The position numbers were made by a program, and so were the translations under genes. Below the pieces are notes generated by a model. That model was given only the letters and a program-made list of their open reading frames with translations, had not been told where the DNA came from and made no database searches. This document shows, in pieces, positions 45,742 to 53,611 of a stretch of 64,000 nucleotides of DNA. This stretch comes from UBA1723 sp045629285 (GTDB lineage: Bacteria > Bacteroidota > Bacteroidia > Bacteroidales > Paludibacteraceae), in assembly GCA_045629285.1 (NCBI GenBank), contig JAZQQY010000026.1, forward strand, positions 1 through 64,000, given 5' to 3'. How positions within the stretch are numbered: the stretch's first letter is position 1; each line of letters begins with the position of its first letter.

Positions 45742-46326
45742 TCAGTTTTTTTGCAGTATTGATACTTGATCGCCTTTTATTACGTATGTCTCTTTAGATT
45801 CGTGACAGAATGCGATTCCGTAGCGGTTGAACTCAAGCCTTGTGCCTTCCTTGCTTACCCAGCCGATGTGGACAGCAGGAACTCCGGCAACCAACTCATA
45901 ATCCAATACATCATGTGTGACTACGCTTCCGGCTCCGACAAATGCATATTTGCCTACATTGTTGCCGCACACGATAGTCGCATTAGCTCCAATGCTTGCA
46001 CCTTCTTCGATAATAGTCTGTTTGTATTCGTCTTTTTTGCAGATGAAAGCACGTGGATTGACGACGTTTGTGAACACAACAGATGGTCCGATGAACACAT
46101 TGTCTTTGCACACAACCCCGTCGTATATTGAGACATTATTTTGAACCTTGACCCCGTCGCCAAGTACTGCAGTTGCAGCGACGTAAACATTCTGACCGAT
46201 ATTACAATTTTTGCCAATTGTACAACCTGACATCAAATGAGAAAAGTGCCAAATCTTGCTTCCTTCGCCGACATTGCAACCGTCGTCTAGGACTGCTGTT
46301 TCATGGTAATAGAAGTTCTGGTTCAT
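45742..46326 (-). CDS. wlbB: Hexapeptide-repeat N-acetyltransferase, WlbB/WbpD-like
   Basis: A left-handed beta-helix acetyltransferase: repeated hexapeptides in IGKNCNIGQNVYVAATAVLG and CKDNVFIGPSVVFTNV, and the NPRAF motif of the WbpD/WlbB family (VVNPRAFICKKDEY, then ASIGANATIVCGNNVG, GAGSVVTHDV). It should acetylate the 3-amino group of UDP-GlcNAc3N-uronate with acetyl-CoA. ATG at 46326 (MNQNFYYHE) is the start; the open frame extends to 46488 but that part crosses the tRNA gene and its terminator. Next is wlbA, 5 bases on. Confidence 0.86.
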   Translation of the reverse strand: MNQNFYYHETAVLDDGCNVGEGSKIWHFSHLMSGCTIGKNCNIGQNVYVAATAVLGDGVKVQNNVSIYDGVVCKDNVFIGPSVVFTNVVNPRAFICKKDEYKQTIIEEGASIGANATIVCGNNVGKYAFVGAGSVVTHDVLDYELVAGVPAVHIGWVSKEGTRLEFNRYGIAFCHESKETYVIKGDQVSILQKN

Positions 46327-46353
46327 AATTGTAGTAATAAAATCCTTTCCTAA

Positions 46354-46387
46354 ACAAAAAAGAACCCCAAACATAGTTGAGGTTCTT
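46354..46387 (-). terminator. Terminator of tRNA-Gly
   Basis: On the - strand AAGAACCTCAA pairs with TTTGGGGTTCTT (one bulge) around CTATG, followed by a T-run. It separates the tRNA from the wlbB start at 46326. Confidence 0.82.
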
Positions 46388-46391
46388 GTTG

Positions 46392-46464
46392 AGCGGAAGA
46401 CGGGGCTCAAACCCGCAACTTTCAGCTTGGAAGGCTGACGCTCTATCAATTGAGTTACTTCCGC
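46392..46464 (-). tRNA. tRNA-Gly (anticodon TCC)
   Basis: On the - strand a full cloverleaf: acceptor GCGGAAG/CTTCCGC, D arm ACTCAATTGATAGAGC, anticodon arm TCAGC-CTTCCAA-GCTGA with anticodon TCC (plus-strand bases 46429-46431), and T arm GCGGG-TTTGAGC-CCCGT. The discriminator base is T and no CCA is encoded. It lies beside a variable polysaccharide locus. Confidence 0.95.
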
Positions 46465-46490
46465 ATTCGCTATTCTTCCGAATTGCACTG

Positions 46491-46520
46491 CAAAGATATA
46501 TGCTTTTTCTGATTCTGCAA
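46491..46520 (-). promoter_or_regulatory. Promoter of tRNA-Gly
   Basis: On the - strand TTG (46520-46518), a 19-base spacer and TATCTTTG (46498-46491). The tRNA 5' end is 27 bases downstream of the -7 element. Confidence 0.6.
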
Positions 46521-46600
46521 TGGCTTTAGGGTATTTTTTTGGTTCTAAAATTCACTTTTTTGTTTATCGGTGTGATTTTCAAGAGATTGAAAAATGAATA

Positions 46601-47899
46601 TTATTGCTTTATTTTTAATTCTGCCAACTCTTTATTTGAAAGTTTGCGGATTTGCGAGCTCTCGATCTTGATTGCTTTGGCATTTTTCATTATGCCCGAA
46701 AATACGAATGCCAGATATAGTCCGTCGCTCTTATGAAGAACATGGCCTAACATCTGGTGGAAAGCATTGCCCGGGTTGTAATATTTGACCAACTCATTAT
46801 CTAAGTAATCCTCAGCGTCGAGAGGAACATTGGAAAGGTTTGAGTCGACTGCAAACTTAAAGCTTTCCATCTCTTTGTCGGAAATTTTTAGCGCTTGTTG
46901 TGCTTCCTTGTCCATTTTTCCGGCATGTCCTTTTTTTCTTCTCATGGATTGTCGGACCAGGTATCTTGAAATGGCGGCACCATCCCAATATTTGTCGGTC
47001 TCGATTTTAAGTAGATCTGTTATGGACGTGCGTATAAATAAGTATCCAGGACAGTATAAGGCTTTGCGCTGCACTGTGCTTTTGCTTCCTTTTTTTACTT
47101 CAGCCAAATAGAACGGAAGGTAAGTCTCTATGTAAACGCTTGATTCATCGTTTGATTTCCAACGATTTATCCTGTCTTCAAGGGTTTGCTCCGAACCGCG
47201 AGTCGCTCTCAATGCCATCCAGTGGACAGCTTTGTTTTCTTTGTCGTTGGCATTGGCCTTTTTAATCTCTTCTATTTCCTTGGCTAGATCTCCTACGATT
47301 TCAGCGTCGCCTTTGCTTACGATCATAAGAAGGTTGATGCCTAGCACTGAAAAATAGAATTTGTCCGTGTCGACTTTGCCGCGTTTTTTGCTGAGGTCTC
47401 CTTCTAAAAGTACGCCGCCGGGTACGGGTAGGAGAGCTTTTGACGTTCCTTCCGGAATGTCATTGACTCTCACAAGATTTTGTGGCATTTGGTTTATGAT
47501 CCATCTTAGTGTGTTGATCTCGCTGTCGTCAGTCACACGGATGGTGCCGCTGTTGCTTTTTCGGGAAGCGTCGGAAGTTATGTTCTTGTCGTTTAGCTCT
47601 TTAAGGATTTCAAGAAGCTCGTTTTCCGTACACCTTACCCAACATGACAATCTGATGTTTGTCATGATTGTTTCGTAATATCCGGCAACGTTGCTGGAAT
47701 TTGAAGGAAAGAGATATTGACGCTTGTAGCAATCGGCGTAGACAGTCTCTTCGTCGTCGCTTGTTATCTCGTTTTTGTTTAAGTCCTCTATTATTCTTGT
47801 GACTATGTTTCTAAAGGCGGTAAGCTCTTTTCTTTTTGTCAGGTTTATTCTGTACCACTTTATGATATTGTTGTTTTCCGCCTCTGAAAGTTGTGCCAT
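46601..47899 (-). CDS. Protein with NusG-N/UpxY-like segment and novel flanks (432 aa)
   Basis: Residues ~225-300 read like the NusG N-terminal domain of UpxY-type antiterminators: VHWMALRATRGSEQTLEDRI, IETYLPFYLAEVKKG and KALYCPGYLFIRTSI. The first ~220 residues have no family I recognise and are more than a normal UpxY N-terminus; the last ~130 residues lack an obvious KOW motif. UpxY proteins prevent early termination in capsule-operon leaders of Bacteroides. Here the gene is divergent from the operon starting at 48139, whereas upxY is normally the first gene of its operon. I infer a regulator of the polysaccharide locus, with moderate confidence. Confidence 0.55.
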   Translation of the reverse strand: MAQLSEAENNNIIKWYRINLTKRKELTAFRNIVTRIIEDLNKNEITSDDEETVYADCYKRQYLFPSNSSNVAGYYETIMTNIRLSCWVRCTENELLEILKELNDKNITSDASRKSNSGTIRVTDDSEINTLRWIINQMPQNLVRVNDIPEGTSKALLPVPGGVLLEGDLSKKRGKVDTDKFYFSVLGINLLMIVSKGDAEIVGDLAKEIEEIKKANANDKENKAVHWMALRATRGSEQTLEDRINRWKSNDESSVYIETYLPFYLAEVKKGSKSTVQRKALYCPGYLFIRTSITDLLKIETDKYWDGAAISRYLVRQSMRRKKGHAGKMDKEAQQALKISDKEMESFKFAVDSNLSNVPLDAEDYLDNELVKYYNPGNAFHQMLGHVLHKSDGLYLAFVFSGIMKNAKAIKIESSQIRKLSNKELAELKIKQ

Positions 47900-47951
47900 T
47901 TCTTTTTGCCAAATTAATTACAATGCGAAAATAGACATTTTTTTGCATTTA

Positions 47952-47983
47952 TTTGTGACAAACGGTCATTTTTAGTACATTTG
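47952..47983 (+). promoter_or_regulatory. Distal promoter of the polysaccharide operon (P1)
   Basis: TTTG (47952-47955), a 20-base spacer and TACATTTG (47976-47983) on the + strand, directed towards 48139. A hairpin with a T-run follows about 45 bases downstream. Confidence 0.55.
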
Positions 47984-48028
47984 CGTAATTTTTGCTTGGA
48001 GTAGCATACTATTTCCGAGCATTTTAAG

Positions 48029-48050
48029 GAGGAGGACTGTAGTCCTTTTT
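48029..48050 (+). terminator. Leader hairpin with T-run (possible attenuator)
   Basis: GGAC-TGTA-GTCC (48034-48045) extends outward through A-U and G-U pairs and is followed by TTTTT (48046-48050). It lies between promoters P1 and P2. Its TGTA loop is the same as in the hairpins after trpC. Confidence 0.55.
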
Positions 48051-48056
48051 AATGAT

Positions 48057-48087
48057 TTTGCACTATTTTGAAAACTCTTTATTTTTG
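48057..48087 (+). promoter_or_regulatory. Proximal promoter of the polysaccharide operon (P2)
   Basis: TTTG (48057-48060), exactly 19 bases, and TATTTTTG (48080-48087). It would make a 45-base leader before the TTG start at 48139 and would bypass the hairpin at 48029-48050. Confidence 0.7.
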
Positions 48088-48138
48088 TATGATATTGGGT
48101 TTTAGATTATTGCGCTTGGAATAATCAGTTCCTTCAAA

Positions 48139-49419
48139 TTGGAATTCACAGAAAAATATAGGATTTGCGTCATCGGGCTCGGCTATGTCGGCCTGCCTTT
48201 GGCACGCCTGTTCTCGACTAAGTTTCCGACAATTGGTTACGATGTCGACAGAAAGCGTGTGTCTGCGATCATGGCTTGTAATGACGTGACTCGTGAAGTT
48301 GACGAGAAACTTCTTGAAGACGCGATTAAGAATCACGGCTTCAGATGTACGTCGGAAGAATCTGATATCGCCGACTGCAACTTCTATATTGTGGCGGTTC
48401 CGACTCCGATAGACGAGTATAATCGTCCGGATCTAACGCCGTTGCAGGAAGCGAGCAAAGTGGTGGGGCGTGTTATCGGAAAGAATGACATTGTGGTTTA
48501 CGAATCTACGGTTTATCCAGGAATGACGGAAGAAGAATGCATTCCAATAGTGGAAGAGGTAAGCGGATTGAAGTATAATGTCGACTTTTTCGCAGGCTAT
48601 TCACCTGAGAGGGTAAATCCGGGCGACAAAAAGCATACGGTGGAAACCATCATCAAGGTTACTTCCGGTTCCAATAAAGAGATAGCGGATATCGTAGATG
48701 CGGTATACAACACCGTTTTGGTGAATGGAACACACAAAGCGCCGAGCATTAAGGTGGCTGAGGCGTCGAAAATCATTGAAAACACACAGCGAGACGTAAA
48801 TATCGCGTTCTTCAATGAGTTGGCGAAGATCTGCAATGCAATGGATATCGACACACACGATGTCATAGATGCCGCATCGACAAAATGGAACTTCATCAAA
48901 TTGAATCCAGGATTAGTCGGCGGACATTGCATCAGCGTCGACCCATACTACTTGATCCAGAAAGCTCAGGTGTACGGTGTTTTGCCACGTGTCATGTACG
49001 ATGCCCGAAAACTCAACGATGGTATGGGCGACTATGTTGCGACACAGGTTGTGAAATGTATGAATAAGAAAGGGGTACTTGTAAAAGATGCGAGCATCCT
49101 CATCTTAGGATTCACATTCAAGGAGAATTGTCCAGACATTCGAAACACAAAAGTGGCGGATATCTGTCACACATTAAGTGAATATACGTCGAACATCACA
49201 ATCTGCGATCCATACGCGGATGCAGACAAGGTGTCGTCAAAATACGGAATCTCGATCAAGAAAGAGATTCCAACAGATAAATATGATGCGATAGTGCTAG
49301 CAGTATCACATGAAGAATTCAGGGACGTCGACATATCGAATCTAAAAAAAGTTCCAAACAGCGTAGTATACGATGTGAAAGGATTTTGGAATAGAGAGAA
49401 AGTGGATGGAAGGTTGTGA
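48139..49419 (+). CDS. UDP-N-acetylhexosamine 6-dehydrogenase (TviB/WbpO-like)
   Basis: An NAD-dependent UDP-sugar dehydrogenase: Rossmann motif VIGLGYVGLPLARLFS, VAVPTPIDEYNRPDL, ESTVYPGMTEEECIP, YSPERVNPGDKKHT, and the catalytic Cys in LVGGHCISVDPYYLI; the C-terminal domain has LGFTFKENCPDIRNTKV. The pattern is that of the TviB/WbpO group acting on UDP-GlcNAc or UDP-GalNAc. Together with wlbA and wlbB-like genes it could feed an amino-uronate pathway. No in-frame ATG exists near the N-terminus and a stop lies at 48103, so translation probably starts at TTG 48139. It is 426 residues, normal for the family. Confidence 0.88.
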   Translation: MEFTEKYRICVIGLGYVGLPLARLFSTKFPTIGYDVDRKRVSAIMACNDVTREVDEKLLEDAIKNHGFRCTSEESDIADCNFYIVAVPTPIDEYNRPDLTPLQEASKVVGRVIGKNDIVVYESTVYPGMTEEECIPIVEEVSGLKYNVDFFAGYSPERVNPGDKKHTVETIIKVTSGSNKEIADIVDAVYNTVLVNGTHKAPSIKVAEASKIIENTQRDVNIAFFNELAKICNAMDIDTHDVIDAASTKWNFIKLNPGLVGGHCISVDPYYLIQKAQVYGVLPRVMYDARKLNDGMGDYVATQVVKCMNKKGVLVKDASILILGFTFKENCPDIRNTKVADICHTLSEYTSNITICDPYADADKVSSKYGISIKKEIPTDKYDAIVLAVSHEEFRDVDISNLKKVPNSVVYDVKGFWNREKVDGRL

Positions 49420-49476
49420 TGCAATGAGAAATGTATTAAAGGAATTTAGATGTTATTTTGATTAAATAATCTTCTT

Positions 49477-49707
49477 ATGGTAATAGGTTACACATCAGGT
49501 GTATATGATCTTTTTCACATAGGACACCTAACATTATAAAAAAACGCGAAAGCTTTATGTGACAAATTGATTGTTGGTGTAACTGTAGACGAATTAGTTG
49601 AATATAAAGGGAAAAAATCAATGATCCCATTTTCAGATCGGATTGAAATTGTGCGTAACATAAAACAAGTAGATGCAGCCGTGCCACAATATGACATGGA
49701 CATCTAA
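49477..49707 (+). pseudogene. Broken TagD-like cytidylyltransferase fragment
   Basis: The reading frame from ATG 49477 gives GYTSGVYDLFHIGHL, with the HIGH nucleotidyltransferase motif, but has an in-frame TAA at 49537. It continues in the same frame with LIVGVTVDELVEYKGKKS and FSDRIEIVRNIKQVDAAVPQ, then stops at 49705. The family needs ~130-140 residues; the C-terminal end is lost where the next fragment begins. The TAA replaces what is normally a leucine codon, so it is a point nonsense change. Confidence 0.85.
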
Positions 49708-50387
49708 TTGAAATCACTTTTGAGGATTACCAAAAATACACATCAATTGTAATGAACAAAAAATGTGCACCAGTCCATAGCATTGAGCCTCAAATCTTTA
49801 AGGCAGCGATCAACGCCAAAAAAGACGGTGTACAGATGATTTTGGTTGGAGAAAGTGCAGATTTGATTTTCGGAGGAATGGACAAACTTATCACACCAGA
49901 ATGGACTTTCGACGGTTTCAAGAAACGTTATACATTCCTAGAACCAAGTCTTGTTCTAACAAATCCTATTGATCAATCTGAATTGTACGAGAAATATCGT
50001 ATAGATGCAGAGCATATCGACTTTATGCGATTCATGGATGAGGTATTTTCTATCGAAAGCAGTAGCTCATATCTAAATGCATTTGGTTGTGCAGAATTGC
50101 CATACTATGATCCATATGCACGTTTGGTAATGGCAGAGCCACTTGATATGAATAGAGTTCGCAATGGAGAGCCTAAATATCTAGTAAGAGGGCTTTATGC
50201 TATTAAATATCCAGAATTGGAGATTCCTTTCAAGATTCCAATGCCACGTCCAGTTGACGAAGTATTTAAAAGTTGGGAAGGTCCAAAACGACCTGAGTTC
50301 CGAAAAGATATACCAATGAATGAGTTGACAGGGAACCAGAAATGGCAGCTTTGGTGTGCAGAACAATTCTTGGATATGTTTGATTGA
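49695..50387 (+). pseudogene. 5'-truncated asparagine-synthase-like gene
   Basis: From about 49695 the frame reads HLIEITFEDYQKY and CAPVHSIEPQIFKAAI, then VGESADLIFGGMDK, the ATP-pyrophosphatase-like block of asparagine synthase relatives found in polysaccharide loci, to a stop at 50387. The N-terminal part of the protein is absent; the upstream sequence switches directly to the TagD-like fragment, so a deletion fused two genes. An ATG at 49752 could still start a 211-residue product, but it would lack part of the fold. Confidence 0.8.
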
Positions 50388-50453
50388 TTCATATACCAGA
50401 CCCAGAGAATTCAAAATATAGAATTTCACATATAGACAACTCCTTCCTCTGAA

Positions 50454-50590
50454 TCAGACGCGTTTGTTCTTGTTGTCTCGCATGACAAGTTTAAGAATAT
50501 CAACGTCTTTGATCTTAAAAAATAAACAGCGTGGTTTACGATGTGAAGGGATTATTGGATGAAATGAAGACGATGGAAGGCTGTGAGACA
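50454..50590 (+). pseudogene. 3' remnant of a second UDP-sugar dehydrogenase
   Basis: Bases 50454-50522 encode SDAFVLVVSHDKFKNINVFD then LKK, and after a frameshift 50525-50584 encode NSVVYDVKGLLDEMKTMEGC. Both match the end of the intact dehydrogenase (VLAVSHEEFRDVDIS, NSVVYDVKGFW at 49300-49400), and the DNA is visibly similar too. It is a degraded duplicate 3' end, about 1.1 kb after the intact one. The rest of 50388-50719 has no recognisable coding capacity. Confidence 0.82.
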
Positions 50591-50719
50591 CCAAATTCCA
50601 CTGATCTGATTTGCAAAATCAAATTGTCTATAGAAACAAGCGTAATCTAAATTCACTTTGTATAAAAGGTGTGGTTACGATTTTAAATAAAAGAAAATAA
50701 AAACAAAAAATATTCAATT

Positions 50720-51742
50720 ATGCTAAACGGCAAAGTAGTTTTGATTACCGGCGGCTCAGGTAGCTTCGGTAAGAAGTTTGTAGAGGTTATTTTACGTGAT
50801 TACCCTAACGTAAAGAAGATAATCGTCTTCTCACGTGGCGAGTTGAAGCAGTATAACATGAAGCAGATCTGGCCAGAGTCACAGTTTCCTCAGATTCGTT
50901 ATATTATTGGTGATGTTCGTGATGCGGAAAGACTTATGACTATTTGTGCTGGAGTCGACGTAATTATTCATGCAGCTGCTATCAAGCAAGTAGATACTGC
51001 AGAATATAACCCAAGAGAATGTATAAAGACTAATGTTGATGGTGCAGTGAATGTAATCAATGCTGCCATTGCAAACAATGTACATGACATAGTGGCTCTT
51101 TCCACAGACAAAGCCTGCGCTCCTATTAACCTTTATGGTGCTACTAAGCTAACTTCAGACAAACTTTTTACTGCCGCCAATAACATCAAAGGTGCACGTG
51201 ATGTTCGTTTCTCTGTTGTACGTTATGGCAATGTAATGGGTTCAAGAGGTTCTGTTATACCATACTTCATAAAGAAACGTGATGAAGGGGCAGAATTTCT
51301 ACCAATAACAGATATGCGTATGACTCGTTTCAATATTTCTTTGGAAGATGGCGTTCAATTGGTAATGTTTGCACTAAAACATCATCTTGGTGGAGAAATT
51401 TTCATTCCAAAAATTCCTTCATACAAAATCACTGACGTGGCAACAGCAATTGCACCAAACATGAAACAAGTCGAAGTTGGTATTCGTCCAGGCGAAAAGC
51501 TTCATGAGGAAATGATAACAGTGACTGATGCTCTTGACACTATAGATCTTGGCAAATATTATGCAATTCTTCCATCGGTTTCATATTGCTGGCAAAAGGA
51601 AGATTTCATCAAGCATCATAATGCCAAACCAGTACCATTCGGATTCCATTATTCTTCTGACATTAATGAAATTTGGGAAACGCCAGAAACAATGAGAGAG
51701 AAGATCAAAAATTGCGTTGATCCAAATTTTGTGGTTAAATAA
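50720..51742 (+). CDS. pseB: UDP-GlcNAc 4,6-dehydratase (inverting)
   Basis: First step of CMP-pseudaminic acid synthesis: dehydrates UDP-GlcNAc at C4,C6 with C5 epimerisation. The SDR motif ITGGSGSFGKKFVE, IIHAAAIKQVDTAEYNP, LSTDKACAPINLYGATK (with the YxxxK dyad) and VVRYGNVMGSRGSVIP are diagnostic of PseB/FlaA1-type enzymes. Length 340 is normal. It begins the intact Pse block, 12 bases before pseC, and follows the scar of broken genes. Confidence 0.95.
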   Translation: MLNGKVVLITGGSGSFGKKFVEVILRDYPNVKKIIVFSRGELKQYNMKQIWPESQFPQIRYIIGDVRDAERLMTICAGVDVIIHAAAIKQVDTAEYNPRECIKTNVDGAVNVINAAIANNVHDIVALSTDKACAPINLYGATKLTSDKLFTAANNIKGARDVRFSVVRYGNVMGSRGSVIPYFIKKRDEGAEFLPITDMRMTRFNISLEDGVQLVMFALKHHLGGEIFIPKIPSYKITDVATAIAPNMKQVEVGIRPGEKLHEEMITVTDALDTIDLGKYYAILPSVSYCWQKEDFIKHHNAKPVPFGFHYSSDINEIWETPETMREKIKNCVDPNFVVK

Positions 51743-51754
51743 AAGAGCTATAAT

Positions 51755-52918
51755 ATGTTGAAACTTCCCATATCATACGGACGTCAATTCATTTCAGACG
51801 ACGATATTCAATCTGTAGTCGAAGCTCTTAAGTCAGACTATTTGACATGCGGGCCTAGAATTCCCGAATTTGAGAAGTCTTTTTGCGAATATGTAAATGC
51901 GAAGCATGCCGTTGCAGTATGTAATGCGACAGCGGCTCTTCACATTGCAGCAATGGCACTTGGAGTAAAGCCAGGCGATAATGTCATTTGTACTCCAATG
52001 ACGTTTGCGGCATCTGCTAATTGTATTCGTTTCTGTGGTGGCAATGTAAAATTTGTGGATATTGATCCACAAACATATCTTCTTGATATAAACAAACTTA
52101 AAGAAACTCTATCTTCTTCTCCAAAGGGCACTTATAAAGGAATGGTTCTTGTAGATTTTGCAGGACAGCCTCACAATATGGAAGAATATCGAAAAATTGC
52201 AAATGAGTATGGCATGTGGATTCTAGAAGATGCATGTCATGCTCCTGGTGCATATTTTATTGATTCAACTGGAGAAAAAGTCTATGCAGGATGTGGAAAA
52301 TATTCTGACATAACCGTATTCTCATTCCATCCAGTCAAACATATCACAACAGGAGAGGGCGGAATTGCGTGTACTCAGAACGATTATCTTTATGAGAAAA
52401 TGGCTCTTTATCGTACTCATGGAATCACTCATGATGCTGATAAACTAGAACGCAAGGATGGGCTATGGTATTATGAAATGCAAGAATTAGGCTACAACTA
52501 CCGAATAACTGATATACAAGCCGCACTTGGTATCAGCCAACTAAAAGTAGCTCGTAGAAATGTAGAAATTCGTAGAGAACTTGTCAAAAAATACAATGAT
52601 GCATTTAAGGGTATAAAAGAAATAAAGACTCCATTTGAAGCCGACGGAGTTTATCATGCATATCATTTGTATATAATTCAGATAAATGATCGTTTAGGTC
52701 TTTATAATTACTTACGCGAGAATAAGATTTTTGCACAAGTACTTTACTATCCATTAAATCTTATGCCTTACTATAAACAGTTTGGAAATAAAGAAGGAGA
52801 TCTTCCTGTTGTAGAAGATTATTATAAACATTGTCTTGCCCTTCCTATGTTCCCTACTCTTTCGGCAGAGCAACAAGATTATGTAATCAGCAAAGTAAAG
52901 GAGTTTATTTGCAAGTAA
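51755..52918 (+). CDS. pseC: UDP-4-amino-4,6-dideoxy-AltNAc transaminase
   Basis: PLP-dependent DegT/DnrJ/EryC1-family aminotransferase acting on the 4-keto product of PseB. ISYGRQFISDDDIQSVVEAL at the N-terminus, EDACHAPGAYF and the PLP lysine in FSFHPVKHITTGEGG are visible, with ELGYNYRITDIQAALGISQL later. Length 387 is normal. Its gene order between pseB and pseF (pseF starts 1 base after its stop) supports PseC rather than a WbpE-type enzyme. Confidence 0.93.
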   Translation: MLKLPISYGRQFISDDDIQSVVEALKSDYLTCGPRIPEFEKSFCEYVNAKHAVAVCNATAALHIAAMALGVKPGDNVICTPMTFAASANCIRFCGGNVKFVDIDPQTYLLDINKLKETLSSSPKGTYKGMVLVDFAGQPHNMEEYRKIANEYGMWILEDACHAPGAYFIDSTGEKVYAGCGKYSDITVFSFHPVKHITTGEGGIACTQNDYLYEKMALYRTHGITHDADKLERKDGLWYYEMQELGYNYRITDIQAALGISQLKVARRNVEIRRELVKKYNDAFKGIKEIKTPFEADGVYHAYHLYIIQINDRLGLYNYLRENKIFAQVLYYPLNLMPYYKQFGNKEGDLPVVEDYYKHCLALPMFPTLSAEQQDYVISKVKEFICK

Positions 52919-52919
52919 G

Positions 52920-53606
52920 ATGAAAAACTTATGTATAATTCCCGCTAGGGGAGGATCAAAACGAATCCCTCGCAAAAACATAAAAGATTTCTTAGGCAAA
53001 CCAATTATTGCATATTCTATTGAAGCTGCTCTTAAATCAGGAATGTTTGATGAAGTTATGGTTTCGACTGATGATGATGAAATTGCATCTGTAGCAAAGA
53101 AATATGGAGCAAAAGTTCCTTTTCTTCGTAGTGAAGCCACATCGAATGATTATGCAACAACAGCTGATGTAATCAATGAAGTTCTTGACTGTTATGCAAA
53201 ATCAGGAAAAGTATTTGATTCGTTTACATGTCTTTATAGCACAGCCCCTTTTGTTCGTCCAGAACGGCTAAAAGAAGCATATTCAATTATTAAAAACGAC
53301 ATTTTTTCGGTATTCACTTGTGTAGAATTCTCTTATCCTATTCAACGTGCACTTCACATAGTTGAAGGTAAAATATCAATGCTTCAACCACAGTATTTGA
53401 AATCAAGATCTCAAGATCTTGAAAAAACATATCATGATGCTGGACAGTTTTATGTGTGTATGGTTGATGATTTCAAAAAGAATCAGAGTCTTTGGGGAGC
53501 AAATACTGCAGGATTGGTGCTTTCGGAACTTGAGGTTCAAGATTTAGATACATTAACTGATTGGCAAATAGCCGAAATGAAGTTTAAGCTTACGAGAAAC
53601 TTATAA
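52920..53606 (+). CDS. pseF: Pseudaminic acid cytidylyltransferase
   Basis: Activates pseudaminic acid with CTP to CMP-Pse. The N-terminal nucleotide-binding signature IIPARGGSKRIPRKNIKDF and MVSTDDDEIASVAKKYGAK match the NeuA/PseF family; VFTCVEFSYPIQRAL and a DAGQFYVC block are typical of PseF. Length 228 is normal. It follows pseC by 1 base and precedes the pseG-pseH fusion by 5. Confidence 0.94.
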   Translation: MKNLCIIPARGGSKRIPRKNIKDFLGKPIIAYSIEAALKSGMFDEVMVSTDDDEIASVAKKYGAKVPFLRSEATSNDYATTADVINEVLDCYAKSGKVFDSFTCLYSTAPFVRPERLKEAYSIIKNDIFSVFTCVEFSYPIQRALHIVEGKISMLQPQYLKSRSQDLEKTYHDAGQFYVCMVDDFKKNQSLWGANTAGLVLSELEVQDLDTLTDWQIAEMKFKLTRNL

Positions 53607-53611
53607 GACTG

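Noticed and set aside
46326..46488. N-terminal extension of the wlbB-like protein
   Set aside because: The added residues are translated from the tRNA-Gly gene and its terminator, so the true start is 46326.
49752..50387. Treating the asparagine-synthase-like frame as an intact gene
   Set aside because: The homology continues in frame upstream of the ATG to about 49,695 and stops abruptly at the previous fragment, so the gene is truncated.
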